Origin: Opitutaceae bacterium
GTDB taxonomy: Bacteria; Verrucomicrobiota; Verrucomicrobiia; Opitutales; Opitutaceae
DNA length: 22,547 nucleotides
Assembly: GCA_025352845.1 (NCBI GenBank)
Contig: JANXSC010000241.1
Coordinates: 1 to 22,547, forward strand
Direction: 5' to 3'
A model generated the notes under the pieces. That model saw only the letters and a list, made by a program, of their open reading frames with translations. It made no database searches and was not told where the DNA came from. Position numbers and translations under genes: made by a program. Below are positions 15,457 through 22,547 of the stretch, one piece after another (position 1 is the stretch's first letter; each line of letters opens with the position of its first letter).

Positions 15457-17222
15457 GCGGGCACGACAGTGGATTTCAATAGCGAGGCGGAACGAAAACG
15501 CACCTCAAATTCCGTCCAATCCTCATCCGAGCGCACCAACCGCAAGTCACCCAGGTGCAGCCGCGCAAGCTCGCGGGCGAGATTCAGGCCAAGGCCGTAG
15601 CCCGGAACATTCTCCCCCATCGCCCCGCGGTGAAAACGCTCGAAGATATGCGCCTGCCCTTCCGCGGAAATGGGGCGGCCGGTGTTGCCGATCACGAGCC
15701 GCACGGTGTCTCCCTCCACCGTCGCGGCAATCCGAATGCGCCCGGAGGGCGAGTTGTATTTGCGCGCATTCTCGAGCAGATTTTGCAGGATGATCGCCGT
15801 GTAGCGCTTCTCGCCCGCGATGCGGAGATCGGCGGGAAAATCCGTCTCCACCGCCACGGCCAGCTCGTCCGGCAGCGCCCCGAGATCGTCGAGCGAGGCC
15901 TCGATGAGGGCGCTGAGATTTACCTCGGCCAGTTTCAGCCGGAGCCGGCCCGCATCCATCCGCGAGAGCAGCAGCAGATCCTCGATCAAACTCGAGAGCC
16001 GGTAGGTCTGGTGGATGAGCGCGGAGATTTCGGCGCACTCGCCGGCAGTGAGATTGTCGCGCGCGATGAGTTCCTCCAACCCGGCGCGGAGGACGGTCAC
16101 GGGGGTTTTGAGCTGGTGCGACGCGTCCGCGGAGAATCGCGCCGAGCGCTGCAAGTCCGCGCTGGTCATCTCCAGCGCCGCCTCGGCGCGGGCCCGCTGC
16201 GCGCGGTTTTCCTCGGAGTCGACGGCGAGTTTTTCCACCGGGGCGGAGAGTCGCGCGGACATCACGTGGCTGCCGCCGAGGCCGACGAGCAACAACAACG
16301 CCCCCGCCCCGATCACCTGCCACCGCAGGTGGGACTGGCGCGAAAAAAGTTCCGTGAGCGGATAGACACACACCTCCGCCGCCGCGGGGTAGAGCGAGCC
16401 GGGATTCAGCCGCTCCGAAAATAAGAGGTGCGGCACGCCGTCGAGCACGACGCGGGGCGGGGCCTCGGACTCCTCCCGGGCCTCGCGCGCCAGCGTCGCC
16501 AGCGCGTTTTCCGGCAGTGTGGTGGAGTGCAGTTTTCCATTCACCATGATGCCGCCCTTCATGCCCGTCACCGCATCGCGCCGGCCGACGGGAAACGGCT
16601 CGAACCCCAGCACGAGCGCCGCAATCGCCTCGCCCGTCTCGGCCGAAATGATCGGCATCGCGATGATCTCGGAGACCATCGTGGCGGCCTCGCCCACCTC
16701 GCGCACGAGGTATCCGGTCTGTGGTTTTTCCGGGAGCGCCGGCAGCGCCAAGCGCACCGTTTCACCTGTCGTGAGTGCACCCACCGCGCGCGAATTCGAC
16801 GCCGGAATCACGGCACCCGTCGGACCAAGGAAGCGGTAGAACTGCGCGTGCAACCCCCGCGCCGTCGCATCCGGGGCCGAGTCGCTCACCCGCGCCATCA
16901 CATCACGCAGCTCGTCCTCGGCGCTCGGGTAAAGCAGATCGAGCGCATCATCGAGCAGGGCCGCGTGAATGCGCGGCTTGCGCACGAGCGCGCGGCAGCG
17001 TTCGACCAGGCCGGCGTGGCGGATTTCGCGCACGCTCCGCACGGCCGCGATCTCCGCCTGAAACGCCCGCTGCAGGTCGTCCTCAACATTGGCCACCAGG
17101 CTGCGCTGCCCGAAAACCAGCGCGATCAGCGTCACCGTCGTCACCACAATCATCATCGCGACGAGCACACGGCGGCGGAACCCGGCGACGCGGGGACCCT
17201 GCGATTCGGCCGCCGCGCTCAC
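15453..17222 (-). CDS. Membrane sensor histidine kinase
   Basis: A 589-aa two-transmembrane kinase. The first span is at ~19-40, followed by a ~275-residue periplasmic sensor region and a second span near 318-340. HisKA has phosphoacceptor H369 in SADASHQLKTP. HATPase_c has N box ENARKYN, a G1-like GNTGRPIS in which the usual Asp is Asn, and G2 GYGLGLNLAREL. The GTG at 17222 was chosen because it overlaps the cupredoxin stop (GTGA). The open frame runs to 17423, but that extension lies inside the cupredoxin gene and gives low-complexity sequence. The partner regulator is two genes upstream. The periplasmic domain is not recognised; it may sense the cupredoxin or its metal. Confidence 0.92.
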   Translation of the reverse strand: MSAAAESQGPRVAGFRRRVLVAMMIVVTTVTLIALVFGQRSLVANVEDDLQRAFQAEIAAVRSVREIRHAGLVERCRALVRKPRIHAALLDDALDLLYPSAEDELRDVMARVSDSAPDATARGLHAQFYRFLGPTGAVIPASNSRAVGALTTGETVRLALPALPEKPQTGYLVREVGEAATMVSEIIAMPIISAETGEAIAALVLGFEPFPVGRRDAVTGMKGGIMVNGKLHSTTLPENALATLAREAREESEAPPRVVLDGVPHLLFSERLNPGSLYPAAAEVCVYPLTELFSRQSHLRWQVIGAGALLLLVGLGGSHVMSARLSAPVEKLAVDSEENRAQRARAEAALEMTSADLQRSARFSADASHQLKTPVTVLRAGLEELIARDNLTAGECAEISALIHQTYRLSSLIEDLLLLSRMDAGRLRLKLAEVNLSALIEASLDDLGALPDELAVAVETDFPADLRIAGEKRYTAIILQNLLENARKYNSPSGRIRIAATVEGDTVRLVIGNTGRPISAEGQAHIFERFHRGAMGENVPGYGLGLNLARELARLHLGDLRLVRSDEDWTEFEVRFRSASLLKSTVVPA

Positions 17223-17863
17223 GGGAAATCCACGCGCAGCGTCGCCGCGCCCTTGAGTTCCACGACCCTCTCCATCGTGGTCTTGCTGTTGATCCATGCC
17301 TTGAGCGTGTAGCGGCCGTCGGGCAAACCGCTCAGGCGAAACACGCCCGCCGCGTCGGTGATCACGAAGTGCGGCGTATTGAGCACAAAGATGAGCGCGC
17401 GCATGTGCTCGTGGATGTCGCACCGCAGCGTGACAAGCCCCGCCTCGTCGAAAACCTGCGAGGGCACCGGTTTTTCATCCGGCCGATAGCGCCCGAGATC
17501 GAAGCGCTTCGCGGGCGAGAACGAAAAGATGTTGTGGAACGTGTCGTCGAAGTTCGGAAACTCGACCTTCGTGCCCACCTGCACGGGCAGCAGCGAAGGC
17601 GAGAACGCGAGTTCCTTCTGCACTATCTGCACCACCGGCTGTTTCGCAGGCCGGGGAAACGATCCCTCGAGATAGACGATTGCGACCGGGGGATTGGTCG
17701 AGAGCACGCCGGCCTTGGCGACAATCTCGTAGCGCTGGTTCACGACCGGCGTCGCCCGCGCCTTCGGCAGCACGACGCTCCCCTCGATCGAGGCGGCCCG
17801 CAGCGGGCAGAAAGGAAGCAGCGCCGCGGCCAGCGCCATGAAAGGAAGACTGCGGAGATTCAT
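17219..17863 (-). CDS. Exported cupredoxin-like protein with amicyanin-type copper loop
   Basis: A 214-aa protein with a signal peptide (~1-23, LRA-AS). Its central region (~77-158) is a cupredoxin-like domain with the four classic type 1 copper ligands in order: H110 in DTFHNIF, then C148, H151 and M154 in CDIHEHM. The C-x2-H-x2-M spacing is the short loop found in amicyanins. A C-terminal module (~163-214, VFRLSGLPDGRYTLKAW) resembles carboxypeptidase-regulatory-like folds. Similar proteins are often annotated as methylamine utilization or plastocyanin-like, without proof of that role. It lies between a regulator and a kinase with 4-bp overlaps on both sides, so periplasmic electron transfer or copper sensing linked to that pathway is plausible. 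Confidence 0.87.
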   Translation of the reverse strand: MNLRSLPFMALAAALLPFCPLRAASIEGSVVLPKARATPVVNQRYEIVAKAGVLSTNPPVAIVYLEGSFPRPAKQPVVQIVQKELAFSPSLLPVQVGTKVEFPNFDDTFHNIFSFSPAKRFDLGRYRPDEKPVPSQVFDEAGLVTLRCDIHEHMRALIFVLNTPHFVITDAAGVFRLSGLPDGRYTLKAWINSKTTMERVVELKGAATLRVDFP

Positions 17864-18537
17864 TCTTTGACACCGATGGCGTAGCCCACTCCGCGTAGCG
17901 TGCGGATTAGCGGCACGGAAAACGGCGAATCGATTTTCTTCCGCAGCCGCGTGATGAAGATTTCCACCGTGCGCGTGTCGTATTCGTGATCGCGCTGCCA
18001 GACCCGCTCGCAGAGTTCGGTGCGGGAAAACGGCCGACCGGGCTCCTGCATCAATACTTGCAGCACGTCGAACTCGCGCGGCGAAAGCGCGATCGCCTTC
18101 CCTGCGCGCATCACGCGCCGGTGGCGGACATCCACGTGCAAATCCTCCACCTTCAGCAAATCCGCCGGCGCAGCGGTCGCACCCCGGCGGCCAAGCGCCT
18201 CGACCCGCGCAATCAGCTCATCCATCGAAAAGGGTTTCGCCAGATAGTCGTCGGCCCCGGCGTGGAGGCCCTTCACGCGATGCTCCACCTCGCCGCGCGC
18301 GGTCAGAATCAACACGCGCGCAGGGCACTGCGCTTCACGCAGGCGCGTCAGCACCGTCAACCCGTCGACTCCCGGCAGACCCAGATCGAGCAGCACCAAG
18401 TCGGGCGGATCTTCAAGCACGGCCTTGAGGCCGGCCGCGCCATCGTGCGCCATGGTAAGGCAGTGGCCGTGGCGCGACAGCGCGCGCATCACGTGACCGG
18501 CGAGTTGCCGCTCATCTTCGATGACAAGGATTCTCAT
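17860..18537 (-). CDS. OmpR/PhoB-family response regulator
   Basis: A 225-aa transcription factor. The receiver domain spans residues 1-~117, with E7-D8, phosphoacceptor D51 (LLDLGLPG), T79 and K101 (DDYLAKPF). A winged-helix Trans_reg_C domain lies at ~128-222 (LSPREFDVLQVL, then RTVEIFITRLRKKI and IRTLRGVGYAI). The ATG at 18537 gives the standard MRILVIEDE start; an in-frame GTG seven codons upstream (18558) is less likely. The 3' end overlaps the cupredoxin ATG (ATGA). With the kinase two genes downstream it forms a complete two-component pair. Autoregulation of the operon is usual for the family but not shown here. It is preceded by an 83-bp spacer after the 969-aa Ig gene. Confidence 0.95.
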   Translation of the reverse strand: MRILVIEDERQLAGHVMRALSRHGHCLTMAHDGAAGLKAVLEDPPDLVLLDLGLPGVDGLTVLTRLREAQCPARVLILTARGEVEHRVKGLHAGADDYLAKPFSMDELIARVEALGRRGATAAPADLLKVEDLHVDVRHRRVMRAGKAIALSPREFDVLQVLMQEPGRPFSRTELCERVWQRDHEYDTRTVEIFITRLRKKIDSPFSVPLIRTLRGVGYAIGVKE

Positions 18538-18620
18538 GCGGGAATGCGACGGTGACACCGAACTCCGGGGCCAAGGTTTTCCACGACGCGGGTGGCGTCA
18601 AGTCCGCCCACGCCTTCCCG

Positions 18621-21530
18621 TCAGGGCAGCTCGTAGATTTCGACGAGGGCCTCGCCCGTGCCGCCATCGGCGCCGCGCACCTGCACGGTGTAGCTGCCGG
18701 GCGGGAGCACGGCGATGAGCGCCGCATCGCGACTGCCCGGATCGAGCGCGAAGGCTCCGACGGAGACGAAGGTCGCCGCAAGCGACACATCCCAGTTGTC
18801 GTTCTCCATCTGTTTCACGCCCGTGTTGCTGAAGATTTCCAGCTTCGGATCCCCCAGCACGCCAGGCACGCCGAACGCGGAGAGCTTGGGTCCGACCGCA
18901 CGGATCAGCAGTCGCTTCGCCCCCGAGCCCATGATGTTGAAGCCCGCGATCATGATGTCGTCGCCGGAGCCGACGCGGTTGCGCGCGGAGACATTGACCA
19001 TCCGGGCCACGGTCACGGCCCCGGTGTCGTAGGCTTCCACCAGCACGACGCCGGCACCGGTGCCACGCGTCTGGATGGAGTGCGCGGCGTTCAGGCTCTG
19101 CATGAACGCCGCGTCGCGGCTACCGGCGGTAAACGGAAACGCGCCCACGCTGGCGAACGTCGCCGTGAGCGCCGCGGGCCAGTCATCATTCGCAAACGTC
19201 AGCGTCTGGCCGCTGTAAAGTTCCAGCCGCGGATCTGTCATCGCGCCCGTGAGACCGAAGGCCGTCAGCGCCGGGCCGGCCGCGCGGACCAAAATGTTAC
19301 GCGTCCCATCCTGCACCACGACGCCGACGATCAGCGTCTGATTGGCCGCGAGGGCCGCGCGCACGGAGAGATTGCCCAGCCGCGCGGTTTGATCGACGGC
19401 GTTCACGGTGAGCGGTGCAGCCTCACTCGCGGCGCGGCCCAGCGCATTGCTCGCGACGAGCGTGTAAACACCCGCATCGGGCGGCTGCACGTTTTCAAGG
19501 GTGAGCGTGGCATTCGTCGCGCCCGCGACATCGGAGCCGTTGTGCTGCCACTGAAACGCGAGCGGCACCGCACCGATGGCCGCCGGAGCAAAGGTCACGT
19601 TCGCGCCGACCGCGACCGACTGTCCGGCGGGTTGCTGCACAATCGCCGGGGGGGCATTCGAGCTCAAGGTCAGGATCGCCGCGTTGCTCGTTGCCGAACC
19701 GGCGGCGTTGATCGCGAAGAGCGAGTAGGAGCCGGCGTCGGTCAACTGCACGTTGGTGAGGATGAGCGTGGCGTTGGTCGCCCCGGGGATGCTGCCACCA
19801 TTGCGTCGCCACTGGAGCGTCGGCAGCGGCGTGCCACTCGCGCCGGAGCTAAACGTCACATTTGCTCCCACCGCCACCGTGAGGCTCACCGGCTGCTGCG
19901 TGATCGCGGGCGCGATGTTTGCACTCGCCGTCACGTTCAGCGTCGCGGCGTTGCTAATCGCGGTGCCCGCGGCATTGGTCGCGACCAAAGTGTAGGCGCC
20001 TTCGTCGGAGGATTGCGCGCTGGCGAGCGTGAGCGCGGCGCTGGTCGCGCCGGAAATATTTCCGCCGTTGCGCCGCCATTGCAGCGTCGGGGTCGGCGTG
20101 CCGCTCGCGGCCGAACTGAACGTCACGCTCGACCCCGGCACCACCGTCCGGCTCACGGGTTGCAGTGTGATCGCGGGGGCGATGTTCCCACTGGTGGTCA
20201 CCGCGAGCGTGGCGGCGCTGCTCGTCGCCGTGCCGGCCACGTTCGTCGCGACCAAGGTGTAGTCGCCGGCATCGGCTGGTTGCACGTTGGCGAGCGTGAG
20301 CGCGGGGTTGGTCGCACCCGCGACATTCGCGCCGTTACGCCGCCACTGCAAAGTCGGAGTCGGCGTCCCGCTGGCGCCGGAACTCAATGTCACGCTCGCA
20401 CCCGCCGCCACCGTCTGACTCGCCGGTTGCTGCGAGATCGCGGGGGCGATGTTGGGATTCGCTGTCACCGTGAGTGTCGCCGCATTGCTCGTGGCAGTGC
20501 CGGCGACATTGGTCGCGACGAAAGTGAAATCACCCGCGTCGGTGACCTGCACATTGCTCAGGGCAAGTGAGGCGTTCGTCGCGCCGGAGATGCTCGCGCC
20601 GTTGCGCCGCCACTGAAACGTGGGCACCGGTGTTCCACTCGCGCTGGCGATGAAAGTCACAGTTGCGCCGACGACCACCGATTGCGCGGTGGGCTGTTGC
20701 GTGATTGCGGGGGCGACGTTTTCAACCACGGTCAGCACCGCCTCGTCGCTCGTCGCCGTGCCCGCCGGGTTGGTCGCCACGAGCGTATAACGGCCTTCGT
20801 TGGAGGACTGCACATTGGTTAACGTGAGGGTCGCGGTGGTCGCGCCCGAAACATTTCCGCCGTTGCGCTTCCATTGCAGCGTCGGCGCCGGCGTCCCGCT
20901 CGCGCCGGCGCTGAACGTCGCGCTCGCGCCCGCCACCACGGTCTGGCTCGCGGGCTGCGCGGTGATTGCGGGCGGGATGGTCACACCGTTGCTGATATTG
21001 AACGCAATGTTCACGGGGCCAAACTTGTCGCCCTGCGCGCCGGTAAATTCATACACGATGACCTGGGCGGAAAAATTCCCCGCCACCGTCGGTGTGCCCG
21101 AGATGACGGCGACGGCGGTGTTGACGATGCCGTTGCCATTGACACCGGCGACGGTGAGTCCGGGCGGAAAATTCGTAATCCGATACGATTCCGCTGGCGT
21201 GGGCGAGCCCGTGGTCGCGATCGCGAGTGGAGTAATCGCCGTGCCGACGGTGCCGGTGATGGGCGCGGGGCGGCTGAGGGACAACTGGGTCGCACCGGCC
21301 AGGGCATGCACCGCACCGAGCGATGCCACACCGGTGAATACCGAGCGCGCCACTGCGCCCAGGGGAGACGCCGAAAGCGCACTGCCAGCCGTCGTCGCGA
21401 CACGGACCGCCGGCGTGCGTTCCAGCAGCGCAACGAGCACCGCACCGGGGAGATGAAGCCAGCGGCTCCGAAATACAATGAGGGCAAAAAATCTCACGGG
21501 AGAACAAACGCGGGCCGACGGCGGCCGCAT
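18621..21530 (-). CDS. Large exported protein with six tandem Ig-like domains and repeated C-terminal domain
   Basis: A 969-aa protein (ATG at 21530, immediately preceded by an in-frame GTG). The N-terminus carries the ~54-residue leader with LLERTPAVRV and ending near HALAGAT, as in the 12301-14112 protein. A He_PIG-like segment follows (YRITNFPPGLTVAGVNGNG, then GTPTVAGNF). Six Ig domains of 87-89 residues come next, each with a PAI-x-x-QP start, a [LF]QW[RKQ]xNG core and a Y/FT/S-L-x-A-x-N strand. They contain no cysteine. Two copies of the repeated C-terminal domain end in EAYDTG and EIYELP. No catalytic motif is visible. It is probably a long surface fibre or adhesin; that role is inference. 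It lies downstream of the ApbE-TlpA-DUF4266 genes. Confidence 0.87.
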   Translation of the reverse strand: MRPPSARVCSPVRFFALIVFRSRWLHLPGAVLVALLERTPAVRVATTAGSALSASPLGAVARSVFTGVASLGAVHALAGATQLSLSRPAPITGTVGTAITPLAIATTGSPTPAESYRITNFPPGLTVAGVNGNGIVNTAVAVISGTPTVAGNFSAQVIVYEFTGAQGDKFGPVNIAFNISNGVTIPPAITAQPASQTVVAGASATFSAGASGTPAPTLQWKRNGGNVSGATTATLTLTNVQSSNEGRYTLVATNPAGTATSDEAVLTVVENVAPAITQQPTAQSVVVGATVTFIASASGTPVPTFQWRRNGASISGATNASLALSNVQVTDAGDFTFVATNVAGTATSNAATLTVTANPNIAPAISQQPASQTVAAGASVTLSSGASGTPTPTLQWRRNGANVAGATNPALTLANVQPADAGDYTLVATNVAGTATSSAATLAVTTSGNIAPAITLQPVSRTVVPGSSVTFSSAASGTPTPTLQWRRNGGNISGATSAALTLASAQSSDEGAYTLVATNAAGTAISNAATLNVTASANIAPAITQQPVSLTVAVGANVTFSSGASGTPLPTLQWRRNGGSIPGATNATLILTNVQLTDAGSYSLFAINAAGSATSNAAILTLSSNAPPAIVQQPAGQSVAVGANVTFAPAAIGAVPLAFQWQHNGSDVAGATNATLTLENVQPPDAGVYTLVASNALGRAASEAAPLTVNAVDQTARLGNLSVRAALAANQTLIVGVVVQDGTRNILVRAAGPALTAFGLTGAMTDPRLELYSGQTLTFANDDWPAALTATFASVGAFPFTAGSRDAAFMQSLNAAHSIQTRGTGAGVVLVEAYDTGAVTVARMVNVSARNRVGSGDDIMIAGFNIMGSGAKRLLIRAVGPKLSAFGVPGVLGDPKLEIFSNTGVKQMENDNWDVSLAATFVSVGAFALDPGSRDAALIAVLPPGSYTVQVRGADGGTGEALVEIYELP
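19402..20985 (-). repeat. Six tandem Ig-domain coding repeats, 261-267 bp period
   Basis: The same short sequence (tgatcgcggg and close variants) recurs at about 19640, 19901, 20168, 20435, 20702 and 20963. The spacings are 261, 267, 267, 267 and 261 bp, all multiples of three. Each unit encodes one Ig domain. Similarity at the DNA level suggests fairly recent duplication or ongoing gene conversion among units. Confidence 0.9.
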
Positions 21531-21572
21531 CACACTTCGAGAGCGAAACGAAAATCAGGACGACGGCTGGCG

Positions 21573-21809
21573 TCAGTTGCAGCCGCAGCCGCTGCCGCCC
21601 ACGCCGCGCCCGCCCGCCGCGGTCTCACGCGAGAAAAACGTGTGCTCGTTCATCATCGTGTGCAGCGGATCGCGGTCGGGGCGCATCGGGTAGCTCGCGA
21701 GAGTCGCGCGCTCCCACGGCTTCACCCGCGCGAGGTCGGTGCTGGCGCAGCCGGAAAATATGGCGGAGGCGGAAAGAAGCACGCCGAGGAAAAGGAGGCG
21801 GGTTTTCAT
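21573..21809 (-). CDS. Small DUF4266-type lipoprotein
   Basis: A 78-aa lipoprotein with a signal sequence and lipobox ending at C21 (AIFSGC). The body matches my recollection of the DUF4266 family: LARVKPWERATLA, then DPLHTMMNEHTFFSRE, and a Gly/Cys-rich tail (GGRGVGGSGCGCN). The ATG overlaps the stop of the thioredoxin gene (ATGA), so the two are translationally coupled. DUF4266 genes usually sit near ApbE, a TlpA-like thioredoxin and a DUF3570 barrel. The first two are present here, but DUF3570 is not seen in the window. The function is unknown. The C-terminal cysteines next to a thioredoxin suggest redox handling, which is inference. Confidence 0.88.
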   Translation of the reverse strand: MKTRLLFLGVLLSASAIFSGCASTDLARVKPWERATLASYPMRPDRDPLHTMMNEHTFFSRETAAGGRGVGGSGCGCN

Positions 21810-22333
21810 GGGAAGGATGACAATAATTTGGGACTCAAAAGCGCCTCGATTTGCTGGCGCAGTTCGCGCTCGGTGGCTTCGCCGTGGTAGCCTTGGTGGA
21901 TGAAGCGCACGCGGCCATCGGGGCCGAGGAGATAACTGGTGGGCATCGCCGGGACGACCACCTGCTGCACGAGTTTTTGCTGCGCGTCGTGCAGCGCGGG
22001 AAACGGCGGCGCAAGTTTCTTGGCGAAGGCTTTCGCGGCGGCGGATTTTTCGTCGACGCTCACCGCGGCAATCACGAGGCCGCGCGCGGCATAGTCAGCG
22101 TGCAGTTTCGCCATCATGGGAAACGACGCCTTGCACGGCGTGCACCACGACGCCCAAAAATCAACGAGCACCACCTTACCCGCCGTCACCGGCAGTTCGC
22201 CGCCAGCGAGGTTGGCCACGCCCGCCGGCCCGAGCGTCGGAAACAGATCGCCGACCTTCATCTCGGCGCGAGCGAAGGCAGCGAGCGTGAGCGCGAAAGC
22301 CGCGCCACGAAGGAGAATATTAGTTGGCGACAT
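21806..22333 (-). CDS. TlpA/ResA-like periplasmic thioredoxin
   Basis: A 175-aa exported thiol-disulfide protein. A signal peptide covers ~1-23 (FARA-E). A TlpA/AhpC-TSA-type thioredoxin fold follows, with active site WCTPC (C64, C67) after VVLVDFWAS. The cis-proline loop reads VPAMPTSYLLGPDGRV. It probably reduces or shuffles disulfides in the periplasm. The start lies within the last 14 bp of the ApbE gene, and the stop overlaps the lipoprotein start, so all three are co-transcribed. The neighbouring cysteine-rich lipoprotein is a plausible client, but that is inference. Confidence 0.93.
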   Translation of the reverse strand: MSPTNILLRGAAFALTLAAFARAEMKVGDLFPTLGPAGVANLAGGELPVTAGKVVLVDFWASWCTPCKASFPMMAKLHADYAARGLVIAAVSVDEKSAAAKAFAKKLAPPFPALHDAQQKLVQQVVVPAMPTSYLLGPDGRVRFIHQGYHGEATERELRQQIEALLSPKLLSSFP

Positions 22334-22547
22334 GGTGAAAAAATCCGCGGGTTTGAGCCCGCACTTTGCCCGTGATGATCAGGCCCTCGGCGCCCGGGCA
22401 GGCTTGGATGAAGTCGATGCCCTTTGGCACCCCGAGCACGAACGCCGTGGTCGCGAGCACGCCCGCCTGCAGGCAGCTCGCCGCGACGACCGTGGCTTGC
22501 AGGCAACCGTTGGCCACCGGCCGGCCCGTGCGCGGATCGATGATGTG
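22320..22547 (-). CDS. apbE: FAD:protein FMN transferase, C-terminal fragment (cut by window end)
   Basis: The last ~75 residues of an ApbE-family flavin transferase, open to the window edge. It shows the conserved HIIDPRTGRPV motif, then a VVAASCLQAGVLATTAFVLG helix region and a GLIITGKV strand near the end. ApbE proteins attach FMN covalently to Ser/Thr of target proteins such as RnfG and NqrC, usually on the periplasmic side. The signal sequence and catalytic metal-binding residues lie outside the window. It heads a coupled set with a TlpA-like thioredoxin and a DUF4266 lipoprotein, an arrangement seen in other bacteria. Confidence 0.92.
   Translation of the reverse strand, partial: HIIDPRTGRPVANGCLQATVVAASCLQAGVLATTAFVLGVPKGIDFIQACPGAEGLIITGKVRAQTRGFFHHVAN

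Noticed and set aside
17223..17423. N-terminal extension of the sensor kinase frame
   Set aside because: It lies inside the cupredoxin gene, encodes low-complexity Arg/His-rich residues, and the GTG at the 4-bp overlap is a better start.
18552..20570. 672-codon plus-strand open frame opposite the Ig repeats
   Set aside because: Its apparent repeats are the complement of the Ig units; Arg/Gly/His-rich shadow.
19402..20985. Regularly spaced repeats resembling a CRISPR-like array
   Set aside because: The period of 261-267 bp is far too long, all units are in frame and encode Ig domains, and no cas genes are present.

Overview
The window is GC-rich and densely packed with genes. Three features point to a verrucomicrobial, probably Opitutaceae-like, bacterium. 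There are several large exported proteins with cysteine-free Ig-like domains and a repeated C-terminal domain. There is a GspD-GspE-GspF set. Start codons mostly lack a Shine-Dalgarno sequence, and junctions often overlap by 4 bp (GTGA/ATGA). The lineage is inferred from protein style; no marker gene is present.

Left part (1-4781). The end of a sensor kinase overlaps a sigma-54-type response regulator. A tRNA-Leu(CAG) lies on the opposite strand, followed by a KDPG/KHG aldolase and a small membrane protein. On the minus strand are a CobW-like protein with degraded nucleotide-binding motifs and, upstream of it, chorismate synthase.

Middle (4979-10107). gspD, gspE and gspF form a compact plus-strand operon for a type II secretion outer-membrane secretin, ATPase and inner-membrane platform. 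No pseudopilin or assembly genes follow. The convergent junction after gspF holds an imperfect inverted repeat built of 7-bp units. A different inverted repeat with 7-bp units sits in frame inside gspE.

Right part (10238-22547), all minus strand. In order of transcription: the end of ApbE (flavin transferase), a TlpA-like thioredoxin and a DUF4266-type lipoprotein; a 969-aa protein with six tandem Ig domains; a four-gene unit (OmpR-type regulator, cupredoxin with an amicyanin-like copper loop, sensor kinase, outer-membrane barrel) in which every junction is a 4-bp overlap; a second Ig protein; and an exported cyclophilin-Ig fusion.

The three large exported proteins each end in two copies of the same ~125-residue domain and stop at E-[IV]-Y-E-[VL]-P. 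Two of them also share an unusual ~54-residue N-terminal leader. Together with the nearby secretin operon, this suggests a secretion or surface-attachment system with its own cargo signals. That is the most interesting candidate for an undescribed system here, but the link to GspDEF is inference.
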